Counted from the stretch's first letter, positions 11,942-24,205 are shown. The stretch is DNA of 45,764 nt from Cylindrodendrum hubeiense (GCA_014621425.1 JAANBB010000335.1:1-45764), one strand, 5' to 3'. The notes: generated from the sequence alone by a model not told the origin. Numbers and translations: made by a program.

Positions 11942-11957
11942 GTCCGGGCTCATAACC
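11942..11957 (-). other. Primer-binding site matching the initiator tRNA-Met anticodon arm
   Basis: The plus strand reads GGGCTCATAACC directly against the 5' LTR. This is the sense sequence of the initiator tRNA-Met anticodon arm (CAT anticodon within CTCATAAC). The element's own strand is therefore complementary to the 3' end of a cleaved tRNA 5' half. This is the half-tRNA priming known from Drosophila copia. The other 5' leader bases, up to the gag ATG at 11785, carry nothing else I recognise. Confidence 0.75.
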
Positions 11958-12147
11958 TGTTACGGGGGTCGTCACAATAGGTCTGGACTCAGAGAGATGC
12001 ATCGGTGGTCAATTCAAGCTGCTAGCAGTATCCGCACAGCTAAATACAGTGGTGGCATTCCCATCAGCCCTAACCGGCCCCATCTGATAGTCCGGCATCG
12101 GGCTTGATGCTTCGTGGGTCCCCCACGTGACCTTGTGGCCCGCAACA
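11958..12147 (-). repeat. 5' LTR of the copia element
   Basis: This 190-bp copy is identical by eye to 8208-8397. As the 5' LTR of a minus-strand element it should hold the element's promoter, facing away from the Ca2+-ATPase gene. Confidence 0.96.
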
Positions 12148-12152
12148 TGAGC
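12148..12152. repeat. Target-site duplication TGAGC, right copy
   Basis: Matches 8203-8207 exactly and closes the copia insertion. Confidence 0.95.
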
Positions 12153-13356
12153 ACAATGTACGCGATTCACCCTGCACGACTTCAATGCAGGGTGGAGTCG
12201 CTGGAGGGGCGTCCAGTAATCATATTTGCTGGCGGAAAACGCGCAATCGCTTTGAGTTTGCGTGGCCTCTCTTGGCACAAATTCACGTGCCAAGATAAAC
12301 GTAATGAGAGGAGGTGATGTATGGAATTACTAGACGACGGAGCCTGAGTGGGCGCGCATGGTTGCTCTCGTTGGGATGCACTAAGAGGGAAGGTGCAGGC
12401 GCGAGCAACCCCTCTACCTAGGGTATAGTGACTGTAGCGCCCAGAAGCACTGTCATCTGCATCCGAGATTATCAACATGTCAACGTCGCGAGCCAAAGGC
12501 CAAGAGCCCACAGTGGATGGAAGGAGAATAGGCACGTTAAGCGTGTGACATTCTTTATGCGATTGACGCTGATGAAGACGTTGACGCCGACGTTGTCTCC
12601 GTTGCCAGCATATGAGCTAGACCACCATTGTCTATCGAAAGACACTCGAGACTTTGCGCTCGAAACCCCAACAAGTGCTCGTCAAGTTCTCCTGGCGGTC
12701 CCCGATGGACGGACAAAAGAAACAGGCCGCAACGAATCTTGGTGACCCAGTGACACTCCGACAGTCCTCCTCTATCCCCTCACCCAGGCCACCCCACCAA
12801 AGAATCCAGAAGCAAGAACGAGAAGCAAGAAACCAGAAGCAAGAAACCAAGAGAAGCAAGCAAGCAAGAGCACCGAGAGCATCAACAACGCAGCCAAACA
12901 CTCCCTCAGTCGAGGGCGCTGGGTCAATCGTTCCCGTCCCCACTAAAGGAACAACAACCCCAGTTGGCCGCTCACACACCCTCACGCTCACTGGACGCCC
13001 AACGCGCTCCCTAGTTCGGCTCCCTCGCGGCCAAGATAATGTCCACTTCGGTTCATCATGGGATGGCCGGGGTTCGACGCCAAGCACCAGCGGCCAGGTC
13101 ATTCCGAAGTGGGGCCGCGCCGCAAATATGACGAAGACATGTCCTGTTGTTGTGCCTGGGCGCTGTTGGTGACGCCCATGGCTGAGATTTGATGGAGGCC
13201 GGCCACATTACGGCTCCCCACACGCAATCGTGAACGGTTCCTCCGGTTCTCTCTCTTCTCTGGCTCTGGCACTCTCCGGCTCCGGGTCTCCTACTCAACG
13301 TCGTTGTCTTGCTTCGCGTGTCGCCGTTGTTTCCCCATCGTTCCAATCCCCCTTCG
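12153..13356. other. Upstream region of the Ca2+-ATPase, no gene seen
   Basis: This is 1.2 kb between the copia insertion and the ATPase start. A 172-codon plus frame (12654-13172) is low-complexity, crosses the purine repeat below and resembles nothing. The stretch 13,245-13,300 is CT-rich, in keeping with a leader. The transposon sits about 1.2 kb before the start codon, so distant upstream elements may have been displaced. Confidence 0.55.
12808..12870. repeat. Purine-rich AGAAGCAAG microsatellite-like repeat
   Basis: Imperfect repeats of AGAAGCAAG and AAGC make up a purine-only-like strand of about 60 bases upstream of the ATPase. It is a simple repeat and no function is implied. Confidence 0.7.
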
Positions 13357-16300
13357 ATGGATGAGATCACCGCCGCGGATCCACGCCCCGGCCATGGTGC
13401 CGAGTCAATTGTCGCTGCGCACCAGCAGCAGCTCGCCCCAGACGTCCAAGATGTCCAAGACGACGCCGCAATAACCTCTCAGCTTTCCAACCCCCACGAC
13501 CCTGCCCTCGACTTTCGCGAAGAGACGGTCGATCCTACGAGCAACTTTGCCTTCTCTCCGAACCAGCTCCACAAACTCCTGACTACCAAGAGCCTTCCTG
13601 CTCTACGCGCTTTCGGCGGCCTCCTCGGTCTCGCAGCGGGTCTTCGCACCGATATCTCTGCCGGCCTCAGCGTCGACGAAACCACCATCGATGGCATAGT
13701 CACATTTGATGAGGCTGTTGCCGCTGGTCTTGATGGACGCCCACCCACTGTTACCGATGGCCCACCGCCGCCAACACCTCCCACCCTCCTCCCCCACGGT
13801 CTGCGACTCGGCGAGCCTCGCGATACTCACTATGCCGACCGTAAACGAATCTTTGGCGAGAACCTCGTGCCTCAGCGCAAGCAAAAGTCTTTCTTCATGC
13901 TCATGTGGATCGCCTTCAACGACAAGCTCATAATTCTTCTGACCATCTCCGCCACCATCTCCCTCGCCATCGGAATTTACCAAACCGTTGATCCCTCCGT
14001 GGATTCCTCGCGCATCGAATGGGTTGATGGCGTCACCGTCGTCGCCGCCATAGCCATTATCGTGTTGGCGAGCGCTGCTGCCGACTGGCAGAAGAATCAA
14101 AAGTTCAAGAAGCTGAATGAGCGCAAGGACCAGAGGGATGTGACGGTTATCCGCTCCGGCAGATACCAGACCATTTCCGTCTACGATGTGCTGGTTGGTG
14201 ACATATTGCATGTCAAGGCCGGTGATGTTGTCGCTGTCGACGGAATTCTCGTGCAATCGTCGTGGCTCCAGGTAGACGAGTCTTCCATATCTGGCGAGTC
14301 TGACCTTGTCCACAAGACTGTTCCAAGCGATAATGATCCCTTCCATACTGTCCATGCCGACCCCTTCATCCATAGCGGCACAACAATCGCCCGAGGAGTC
14401 GGTCGCTACCTCGTCACTGCTGTCGGCCTCTACTCTTCCTACGGACGTGTCCTGGTGTCCCTGAGGAGCGATGTCGAGGAGACCCCGCTACAAGCTAAGC
14501 TGGGACGACTTGGAAAGCAGCTCATTATTATCGGAGGCGTTGCCGGCTCTATCTTCTTCCTCATCCTCTTCATCCGTTACTTGATCAACATGCGGAATCT
14601 CAACGTTGATCCATCCCAGAAGGTCGAAGATTTTCTCCATGTGCTCATCTTGTCCGTTACTGTCGTGGTCATCACTGTCCCAGAAGGTCTCGCCCTCAAT
14701 GTCACCATTGCCTTGGCCTTTGCAACCAAGCGTATGTTGAAGGATAACAACCTTGTCCGTCTTCTTCGGTCCTGTGAGATCATGGGCAATGCTACTACTG
14801 TGTGCTCGGACAAAACGGGAACTCTCACGCAAAACAAGATGACTGTTGTGACTGGTCGCATCGGCCTCCAGTGCTACTTCGATGATACAGACCTAGCTGT
14901 CACTGATCTGGACAGGTCCATTTCCAGGGCATCTACCATCAAGTGTGACACTTCTGCTCAGCTGGTAACGACGTTGTCGGCAGAGTCAAAGACCTTGATC
15001 AAGGATATTATCGCGGTGAACTCGACCGCCTTTGAAAGCGACGACTCAGGGTCTTCAGACTTCATCGGTTCAAGTACCGAAACAGCGTTGTTGGATTTCA
15101 GTCGCCAGCATTTGGGCATGAGTCGCTTGGTTGAGGAGAGGGCCAACTGTCCTGTCGTCACCATGCTACCATTCGACTCCTCCCGCAAGTGGATGGCCAC
15201 TCTCATTAGGCTTCCCAATGGCATGTATCGACTACTAGTCAAGGGTGCCGCCGAAGTTATTTTCGAGTACTGTGCCTTCATCGTCTCGGATCCAACGTAT
15301 AGACTACCCATGGCGCGTCTATCTGAAGACGACCGAGCAAGTTTCCATAATACTATTCAGGACTATGCTTCAAAACTGCTGCGGCCCGTGGCCATGGCAT
15401 ACCGGGATTTCAACGCATCCGAAGTGTTCGAAGACCCAGACGACGACCCAGAGTCTCTCAACTTGGAATGGCTGGCATCCGGCATGGTCTTCCTCGGCAT
15501 CTTTGGAATCCGGGATCCACTGCGTCCCGAGGTGGCAGAGTCGGTTCGACAATGTCAAGCAGCCGGTGTCTTTGTTCGCATGGTCACTGGAGACAATTTC
15601 CTCACAGCCAAGGCCATCGCTGCAGAGTGCGGTATCTACACTGCTGGTGGCATCGCCATGGATGGACCAACATTCCGGGATTTGACATCCGAGCAGCTGG
15701 ATGCTGTCATTCCCCGCCTCCAGGTTCTCGCCCGATCTAGCCCCGAGGATAAATTACTCCTGGTTTCTCACTTGAAAGGCATGAATGAGACTGTGGCCGT
15801 TACTGGAGATGGTACCAACGATGCTCTAGCTCTCAAAGCCGCGGATGTTGGATTCGCCATGGGCATCCAGGGCACAGAGGTGGCAAAAGAGGCTGCCTCC
15901 ATTATTCTTCTGGATGACAACTTTGCTTCCATCGTCAAGGCAGTGGCCTGGGGTCGAACTGTCAACGATGCAGTAAAAAAGTTCTGTCAGGTAAGACATC
16001 TTAAGAACGACGTGACCGTTTTTCTTTGGTGAACAAGAGCTAACGCGCTGCTGCAGTTTCAATTCACGATCAATTTGACTGCTGGTATTATCACCGTTGT
16101 CTCAGAACTTGTTGGTGATGCCATATTCACAGTCGTTCAACTGCTGTGGATTAACCTGATTATGGATATTTTTGCTTCGCTTGGTTTAGCCACCGACAAT
16201 CCCTCGCCCGACTTCCTCCAGCGGAAGCCCGAACCTCGAAATGCTCCGATAGTTAGTATCACCATGTGGAAGATGATTATCGGTCAGGCAATCTACCAAC

Positions 16301-17259
16301 TTGCGGTGATCTTTGTCGTCCATTATGCGGGATGGGACTTATTCAGCCCCGATACTGAGTTTGAAGTTGAGAAGCTCCAAACATTCGTATTCAACATATA
16401 CGTGTGGATGCAGTTTTTCAATCAGCACAATTGCCGGCGAGTTGACAACAAACTTGACATCTGGTACCAGGGCGTGTTGAAAAACCCCTGGTTCATCGGA
16501 GTGCAGCTCATCACTGTGGCTGGCCAATTCATCATCATTTTCAAAGGAGGAGAGGCGTTCGACACAAGGACCTTGACTGGCTCGCAGTGGGGATGGAGCA
16601 TGCTCTTCGGAATCCTGACGATCCCACTGGGCGCCTTAATCCGACAAGTCCCAGACAGCGTGGTGCAGTTCTTGTTTGACGCATGTCGGATAGGGTATCA
16701 CAGGGCTACCGGACCGTTCCGAGGATGTTTTTCATCTCTCATTCCCAAGAAGTTCAAGAAGCGCGACGACGAACAGCCGGATGAGGAAATGGGCCCAGTT
16801 GACAACATTATTCAAACATTGGGCTTGAGCTCAGAGCGAGAGGGTCAGGATGTGACTACGACTGCTGATCAGAGGGCAGCGCTGGAGAGCTCGGCCAGAT
16901 TGAGGAGACAAGAGACGGAAAAACAGACGAGGGAGATTGACCTGAAGGGGCTTGTTGAAGCAGCCAGGCTAGGTCGTGAGTATGGGGATGCCACTCTGGA
17001 GCTTCACCCGCGAACATTGAAGGATGATCCAATTCTGAGGGCGAAGAGTGACAGTACGGTGCCTCCAAGCCAAGACGTTGCGTTTATGAGGTTCGTCGCA
17101 GTCGGTCGCAACAGAAACCGGACACATGGACGGAACCCAATGAACCAGTTGTCTCGAAACGCTCGAGATCAGCGACAGCAGCAACAGCAGCCTCAGCCTC
17201 CGACAAGGCAGTCAAGTGGTTTCAAGTGGGAATCGCTACTGAGGTCGAAGAGAAGATGA
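13357..17259 (+). CDS. pmc1: Ca2+-transporting P-type ATPase, PMC1/PMCA type (two exons)
   Basis: The pump moves Ca2+ out of the cytosol using ATP, into the vacuole in yeast PMC1. Exons 13357-15990 and 16057-17259 encode 1,278 residues. The 66-nt intron (GTAAGA, branch GCTAAC, acceptor CTGCAG) splits KKFCQ from FQFTINLTAG at the start of M5. The first ATG is 13357; the frame extends further only from a TTG. Family motifs are M4 VPEGLALNV (P442-E443), the phosphorylation site CSDKTGTLT (D485), the actuator SSISGESD, nucleotide-site KGAAEVI, TGDGTNDAL (D818, D822) and M6 LLWINLIMDIFAS. These place it in P-type class IIB. The ~120-residue N-terminal and ~200-residue C-terminal cytosolic tails could be regulatory. 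A glutamine run lies near the C-terminus. It converges with the bZIP gene. Confidence 0.95.
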
Positions 17260-17513
17260 AGCAGGCTAAAGCGGAATCGTAATAGTCGAATTGCCCGTCG
17301 AGAAGACTGGGTTGAACATGTATACAGTACAGTAATATGACGACCACGAAGTTATGATGGATCACCCATATAGAGAACGATACCAATGATACAAGTTGTA
17401 TTTTTTCTTTCTATTGAGCCCTGCTGAGTCGCCCCTTTAAATTCATTATCGGCCGTTTATGGTAGGCTCTAGATTGCGTTTTTGTTCCAACCAAGAGATT
17501 TGGTTCCTATACA

Positions 17514-18990
17514 TTAAGTCACCTTGATAACTGACGCCTGGATGGCCCCGCCTAACTCGTCTCGAGGATACCCAGGCCCGCGCATGAGACAGACAGCGCT
17601 CTGGGCTAAGTTGGACACAAGCAGTCCGATGCTGAGCTGCATGGTTAGGGTGTTGGGCCGTGGGCGCAGTTGGTTGGGGGAGAAGAAGTCGACAAAGCTC
17701 CAACTGTCTGGCTGTGCGGAGAGAACCTCGCTGGTCGGGGTACTGGCCGGAGTACTGACCGGGTTGCTGCTGGCTGACGTTAGGTTGGCGATGTTGAGCT
17801 CGAGCGTCTCGGCGTCGATGATCCTGCCCCCGAGAGCGAGCAGCTGCTTCTCGACGCCCAGGATGCTAAAATACTCCGCATCCTGGCTGTAGTCACGGGG
17901 CTTATAGACGCCTGACCAGCCCAAGTCTTCGAAGGCGGGATTCAAATCGTTTCTCGAGAAAATCTGGGAACCGTGCTGTCCATACGGCAGATCAATGACG
18001 CGATACATGTCTCCGTGACCGGGCCCCAGCAGCCACCGCAGGCGGATTAACATATCACCTCTGTCTGTGTAGTGCAAATTCGTCCCGAAGATGCGCTGCT
18101 CCTCGGACTGGGGCATGGGCGGATTGTGGGCCTTGGTGAGGATAAGGTATGCGATGGTGAGGCTTGCCTTTGCGAGGCGGTAAGCGAACGAGTCTGGGGA
18201 CAAGGGCACGCGAGCGCCCCAATGCTTGTGTCCGACGATGGGGTGATTCATAATGCTCCAACCGTTGCCGTAGATTTGGGGAGGCAGTGGAGATGCGGAG
18301 ATGATGGTGTTGTCTGGCGGCTCATTGGGGATGTGGTAATCGACGCCCGGCGGCTCTGGGAGGGCAAGGATGAGGGCTGATTGGGAGGCTTGATAGGCAG
18401 GGTCGATTCCTGGCTGCGGGTCGCAATCCATGGTTTCTTCGGAGGAGTGGCTGGATGTCGATGAGTGGGCTGGTGGTGAAGTTGACGAGTGGCCTGGTGT
18501 ATCGTTCTCGGGGACGCCTGGCAGCAGTTTGGTAGTTGAGGTCGATGCCGGCTCAATAGCTAGAGTTTCAGATGGTGTACACGATACATCTTCCGAGTCG
18601 TCTGGTCCAACAACTTCATGAGCCAAGGCGAGAATGCGTGCCATAGACCGGCGCAAGCTCCCGACCAAGTTCGGCTGCTTGTTGACGACCTCGGTCTCGA
18701 GCATCTCATCGACGAAGCTGACGAAGATGGAGCTCATCTCCTCGACGACCTCCTCCAGCCGGCGGAGCCTCTTGCCCTGCTCCGCTTCGGCAGCTTGTCT
18801 CCGCCTGCGGAAGACATTCTGAGCCTCGCGGTTGCGCTGACGGCGGGCCTAGATTATGGTGAGCGTGTGTTAGATGCCTGAGTAACAAAGGCCGATGCAT
18901 TACCTTGAGAGCGGCATCGTCTACTTCGGAGGAGTTGGAGGGAGGCCGACCTCGCCGCTTGGCGGGGGCGGACTTGGGATTATCTGTCAT
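17514..18990 (-). CDS. bZIP transcription factor, Yap-like basic region (two exons)
   Basis: Exons 18990-18904 and 18848-17514 on the minus strand encode 473 residues. The 55-nt intron (donor GTAATG, acceptor CTAG) joins DDAALK to ARRQRNREAQ. After a short KRRGRPP N-terminus, residues 30-50 are a basic region with NREAQNVFRRRR, matching the N-x2-A-Q-x2-F-R signature of fungal Yap/Pap1 factors, followed by a heptad-like helix. A Ser/Thr/Pro-rich linker (about 95-150) leads to a conserved C-terminal region (NHPIVGHKHWGARVPL..., RIFGTNLHYTDR) that resembles the DUF3425-type region found after fungal bZIPs. It is a nuclear DNA-binding regulator and its targets are unknown. The cysteine-rich domains of true oxidative-stress Yap1 are not evident, so I do not call it Yap1. 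Its 3' end faces the Ca2+-ATPase, 254 bases away. Confidence 0.88.
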
Positions 18991-19765
18991 AGGATGGTTG
19001 ACTTGATGCAAGATGGTCCTTTGGAGATGGATCTTTAATAGACGGTGGAGAGAGATGCGGGACCAGAGAATGGGGAACGGAGAACGGAGAGCAACAGTGG
19101 AGCGGGTTGGCAAGTCCAATTACGGAAATCTTGAATCGACAACAGCGAAGCCTTGGCTCTTGGATGAGAACCTGTCAATTACCAATCCAGTAAACCCGGA
19201 TAACGCGGTAGACGTTGATGCAGCTGCAGCTTGGTGGTGACGCTGAACAGATGAATAATGGAGAGCATGACTTGTGACTTGTTGGGGGGGAGGGTAAAAG
19301 GGCGCCTCCGCAGCCTTACGGCGCGTGGCTTGTGGTGGATCACTAATCGACCAGACTCGGGGCTCTTACATCACACGTCCGACTCGATCCGCGTGGCCGC
19401 CACAGCACAAATAGGTTCAACAGGAGCCTAAAAATTGTTCAAAATGGCACGGACTTGGAAATTGGACGCCCGCTTGAGCCTCACGGCTTTTGTTTGACTT
19501 TATGTGGTGCGGCAAGCAAGGATCAATGCGCTGAGGTGAATGAGGGTAAAGTAGCTTCGTATTCGTACGACGCACACTCGAACAAGTGAGGCGAATCACT
19601 CCGAGGTTGCATGCAGCGAGATACACACAAGAAGAAAAGGCAGCAAGAAAAGAAGCCGGCAGGATCGAGCAGCAGCCAGATTAATCTATTGGCAGGCAAT
19701 GATGTCAGAGTCCCCCCGTCACCACCGCCGTCGACCCACCGCCCAAATCCCGGTCCCGGCCCGAA
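18991..19765. other. Intergenic region between bZIP start and ABC exporter end
   Basis: About 775 bases hold the bZIP promoter and leader and the ABC exporter's 3' end. Open frames here are short and meaningless. A GGGGGGGAGGG run lies near 19,285. Nothing else is recognised. Confidence 0.55.
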
Positions 19766-22700
19766 CTACCGGGCACCGCCTCTTCCACCACCTCCGACAT
19801 GACCTCCACTATCATAGCCCCTGCTTCTCAACGGAATCTTTGGACTGTTGATGCGAGGAACGTCTACCAATCTCCCCTCCTCCTTCTTTCCGGTCCGTCC
19901 TCCCCCACTAACAAGCTCCGCAAACCGCCCATTCCTTTGCAACAGATCGTGATACGTCCCCTCGTCCGCCTTGGTCCCATCCTCGAGCACCACGATCCAG
20001 TCCGCAATGGCCATCATCTCGCGACTGTGCGTGGCGACGACTATAGCGATACCGCCCCTCAATTGCCTAGACCGGTCTGCCAGCTCCTGAAGCGTCTGCC
20101 GGATCCGCTCAGAGCTCTCCGCGTCGAGGGCGCTCGTGGGCTCGTCTAGAACCAACAACGAGGGTTTCCGCGCAAGTGCCCGTGCAATGCCCAGTCGCTG
20201 CGCTTGACCCCCTGAGAGTGCCTGACCGCCGTCGCCGACCAATGTGTTGTATCCTTCTGGCAAAGACACGATGAACTCGTGCAGACCTGCGGCTTGGGCG
20301 GCCGCCACGATGTTGTCGATGCATCGTGACGGTGAGCTCTCACTTATGCCGTACGCAATGTTCTCTGCAATAGTCGCCGGGAAGAGGAAGGGTGACTGCG
20401 GTACATACGCCATCATGGACCGGAGATGCTCAATGTCGATGTCAGCGTATGGAATACCAGCAAACGTCAGAGGCGAGATTGTGCTGAGCATGGAACTAGT
20501 TGATGGCGAGTAGAGACCCAGAAGCAGCGACATGACGGTCGATTTACCACACCCGGAGCGACCCACGATGGCCAGACAAGTTCCCGGGAGGACTGAAAAG
20601 GAAACGCCTCGCAATACCGGGCGACGTCCGTCTGCTTTGTACGAGAAGCTGAGCTCGTGCAATCGGATGGGAAGGGCTGTTGTTGGGGTCTTGGTGCCAC
20701 AGCTTTCGGACGACGGCTTCGGTGACATGTTGGCATATGCCAGCATCTGTGCGGCCGTTGCCTGAGCCATGGTGACCTGTGGCATCGCACTGAGGAAACT
20801 AGTAGCAGTTCCTACACTGAACAGGAGCAGATTCACAACCTGCACCACGGCTGTGGCTGTAATGTCCTTCTCCGATGCCAGGAGAACCGTGCCGTAGTAG
20901 AAGACCAGCGCCGTCAGAGGGTAGTTGAGCGACTGGTACAGTCCGTAAGGTCCGCTGATAAATAGTGCCCTCCGCATGCCGAGACTGAAGGTATGCGAGA
21001 CAGACTGGGTGTATTTGTTGCGGAAGTAGTTCTCCAAAGTAAGGGCTCTGACGACCCGGATGTTAAGAAAGATCTCTGTGAGGGTGGCGCTGGAGTCCTC
21101 GGCGCCCTTGTTGCAAGTTGCTTCCCACTTCCCGCTGACGACAGAGAAGCCCTTCACTGCGCCCATAACCACGGGTGCCAGAGCCAGCGCGACGAGGGTG
21201 AGTTTCCAAGAGACGGCAAGGGCCCAAACGACGGCCACTGAGGTCATGACAGTCACGACGATGATAATGGGGACGAACCGTCCAACAATGTTGCGCATCT
21301 CCTCTGCGTTGCGATCAAGGCACTCGTTGATACGTCCAGGCGAGTTTTTCGACTGGTCGAACCACGCCTTGGGCTGTCGTAAGATCCTCATCAGGGCTTG
21401 GACGCGGATAGTGTTGATCCAGGCCTGGCCAACGACTTCCAACAGATATCTACCACCACCAGTGCAGGCGCCATCAATAACAGCAACCAGAAAGAGGTAG
21501 GTGGCCCATTGCTTGCCCTCGGCCAGCTTGTCGCCGGGTGACCACATTACTCCAAGCAGCTGGGCGAAGCAGTACGCGAATGTGGGGATAGCACCAGCGC
21601 CCACGATGCAGGTCAATATCCCAAACAGGAGGACGAGTCGGTGACGAGGCCCGAGAGCTGGCCAAACAGTCTTCAAGATGGCTACCAGCGAAATTGGCTC
21701 CGGAAGGCTACTCGCCGACTCCCTTACCTGCTCTTTCGTCGGCTCTTCTGTAGTCTCTCTTGCCGTCTCCCCAGCTTCGTTTGGATCAAATTTCTCATCG
21801 TATTGTGCAACTCGTAGACCCGGGATGCTTCTGTGACGGTCAGCTCTCCCAAATATGTAGCCAGCCTCCTCTGCTGGGCCGCTGAATCGGGGTTCCCAAC
21901 TATCAGTGGTGCTGTACCGGGTTTGTTGTATGATGGGCCTTTCACGTAGCAGCGGCGGGCTTATCATCACCGGCGTTGGTCGTTCTATATGCATATCCGA
22001 TTCCCATATCTGCTCTGTTCTCATTCTTAATGCTGCGGTGGTGCCTGCACCCCATGAGATTCTTCGCGACATGCCCGTTCCAGGTGCAAGTAGCGAGTTT
22101 CGCTGCAGTCCTTCGAGTTCTTCCATAAAGACTCGAGAAACACGGGAAGCTCTTGCTGAAGGAGGCATTGTGATCGGAGAATGAGGACTTGGGCTGTCAG
22201 GAGATGTGACATTGATCTCAATCGGTGTGTCTTGAGGGGTATTCGGTGCAATGGACGCAAGTGTGGCAAATACCTCGGCATTGTTGTGGACGAGATCACG
22301 TTTGAAGCCTTCCTCCACCAGGGATGCGTTGTCCATAACGTAGACAAATTCATCGTCCCCAATCTGGGAAACATCGTGAGTGATGATAATAGTGGTCTTC
22401 CCACGCCTCCACTTTCGAATAGCCTCCATGATCCAATCCCTGCTGACTTGATCTAAGCCACTGGTAACTTCGTCGAGAATGAGTATTTGGGAGTCCCTAA
22501 GTCGAGCGCGTGCCAGTGCCACTCTTTGCTTCTGACCGCCACTCAAGTTGTAGCCCCCTGAGCCGACATTGGTATCCAGGCCGCTTGGTAGTGCGGTGAG
22601 AGTAGACTGTAGCAGTGCCGTCTCGCATGCAGTCCTCACTTCTAATTCCGTTGCTTGTTCTGGATCAATGTGGCCGAAAGCAATGTTTTTGAACAAGGTG

Positions 22701-24205
22701 TCATTGAACAAGTTGCTGGATTGCTGGATCAGTGTAACATTTTCTCGGAGCCACTGCTTATCCAAAACTCGCAACGGTTGGTTATCAATTTGGATCTCGC
22801 CAGTGATGGGTTCGTAAAATCCAACCATGAGGCTTCCCAGGGTACTCTTACCAGACCCGCTTCTTCCAACAATAAAGGTCACCTCGCCAGCAGGGAAGAA
22901 GAAGGACGATGGATTCAACACCTTAGCCTCGGGGTTTGAGGGATACGCAAAACTAACCTTGGAATTGTTAGAAAGATGATATGAGCTATGAAAAGGGGGA
23001 TTTGGGTACTTGCATTGGTCAGTTCAATGTCGCCGGCGCATGCATCTGGTCTGAGGGAACCCATCATCGCTTTGACTTCATGTCCCTGCTTGTAATTTGA
23101 GATCATTGCTGACAAAAACCCGCCTGCCGACATGCCTTTGGCAATGACTAGCCATTGCGGCATGAGGGCTTCAATGGCCTGGAACGAGGCTAGGGTCGCA
23201 TAAAAAGTCGCGAGGACATGGCCAGGCGCGAGTCCGCCGTTGACCAGGATCACACCATACCAAAAGCCGACGACGAACATGGCAATTCCACTGAAACTGA
23301 TGTATCCCATTTGGGTAGAATTGCACTGGGCCTGAACGAGGTACGGATTTGCTGCAGCCATGACGGCGGCGCGGTATTGCCAAACCTCCTGGTCGCATCC
23401 ATTGAAGACCTTGACAAGATCTATGGCAGTAATAGACGCTACCGCGTGTTTTGAAGCTATTGCTAGATAACGCCTTTGGGTTTGGATCGCGGGTTCCAGC
23501 CGACGAGTGGCTAAGGAGAGGACAACGACCGAGATAGGTAAAATTGCAAGAAGCACGAGGGTGAGCTTCCACGAGTAGTAGAAGGCGATACCGAGAGAGG
23601 CGAAGGAAGTTATGACGTCGCAGACCAGTAGTCCAAGCACCTGAGATGTTGCGAGTTGTAATTCTCGGGTTTGACTGTTTAGGCATCAGGTTAGGGAGGG
23701 TGTTGGTAACTGGAGGGGCTGCAAAGACAACTCACGTCTGAATCCTGACGAGAAGGCTGGAGATTCCCTCGGACTGAGAGTCAAACCAAGTCATATCCCT
23801 AGAAAGGAGATTCTCAAAGAGATCGCGGCGAACGCTGTCGGCCTGCAGCTCGCCAAAGGCTACCCAAAGAGCGAGGAAGGCCGAGTTGGCCAACCAGTAG
23901 CCCATCCCCAGGCCAAGCAGAATGAGTGACCACCTGGAGATGTTGGACAAGGCCTCATTGCCGCCAAGCGACCCATTTCCGAAACTGGCGATTATGTCAA
24001 AGACCTTCCCTAGAATGATGGCCAGAATGGTCTTGAAACCAGCGGTGATGGCGGATGCGGCCAGGGCGCCGAGCAGAGGCACCGCATGAGTCCTCCTTGT
24101 AAAGACAAACAGCTGCCTCCATGACGACTTAACTGCTTGCTGGGGGCTTTGGGTAACTGCACTTGAATCCCGAATCTCGAGGCGATTAAGGGTAGTTGGT
24201 TCCAT
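19766..24205 (-). CDS. ste6: Full-size ABC-B transporter, Ste6-like peptide/drug exporter (three exons)
   Basis: Exons 24205-23736, 23674-23014 and 22957-19766 encode 1,440 residues in the order TMD1-NBD1-TMD2-NBD2. Intron 1 (23675-23735) is GTGAGT...CAG with a CTAAC branch. Intron 2 (22958-23013) uses a GC donor (GCAAGT) and joins DIELTN to VSFAYPS; the nearest GT would shift the frame into a stop. NBD1 has Walker A GRSGSGKST (408-416), signature LSGGQ (515-519) and Walker B ILILDE (535-540). NBD2 has GRSGCGKST, LSGGQAQR and LLVLDEPTSALD. NBD1 flanks such as FIVGRSGSGKST and LFNDTL resemble yeast Ste6, the exporter of lipid-modified a-pheromone, so Ste6 or a close drug-efflux relative is the best call. 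It should sit in the plasma membrane. The C-terminal 50 residues are glycine-rich and not conserved to my knowledge. Confidence 0.9.

Larger units (their letters stand above)
8208..12147 (-). mobile_element. Ty1/copia LTR retrotransposon, internally deleted, complete ends
   Basis: This 3,940-bp element lies on the minus strand. It has two 190-bp LTRs that look identical base for base, with TGTT...AACA ends, flanked by the TGAGC duplication. It carries an initiator-tRNA-like primer site and a polypurine tract in the right places. One gag-pol frame spans 8486-11785 in the order gag, CCHC knuckle, protease, integrase zinc domain, RT, RNase H. This order (integrase before RT) defines copia. The integrase core and the first part of RT are missing, and gag has five stops, so it cannot move on its own. 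Its GC-rich composition contrasts with the decayed elements after 31 kb. Identical LTRs point to recent insertion, or to homogenisation by gene conversion. Confidence 0.96.

Noticed and set aside
11942..11957. A tRNA-Met gene fragment
   Set aside because: Only the anticodon arm is present and it abuts the LTR exactly, so it is the element's primer site and not a tRNA gene.
12654..13172. 172-codon open frame upstream of the Ca2+-ATPase
   Set aside because: Low-complexity, crosses a purine simple repeat, no family resemblance, and lies where the ATPase promoter and leader should be.
13309..13356. N-terminal extension of the Ca2+-ATPase frame
   Set aside because: The extension depends on a TTG start; the first in-frame ATG is at 13357 and suits the family.
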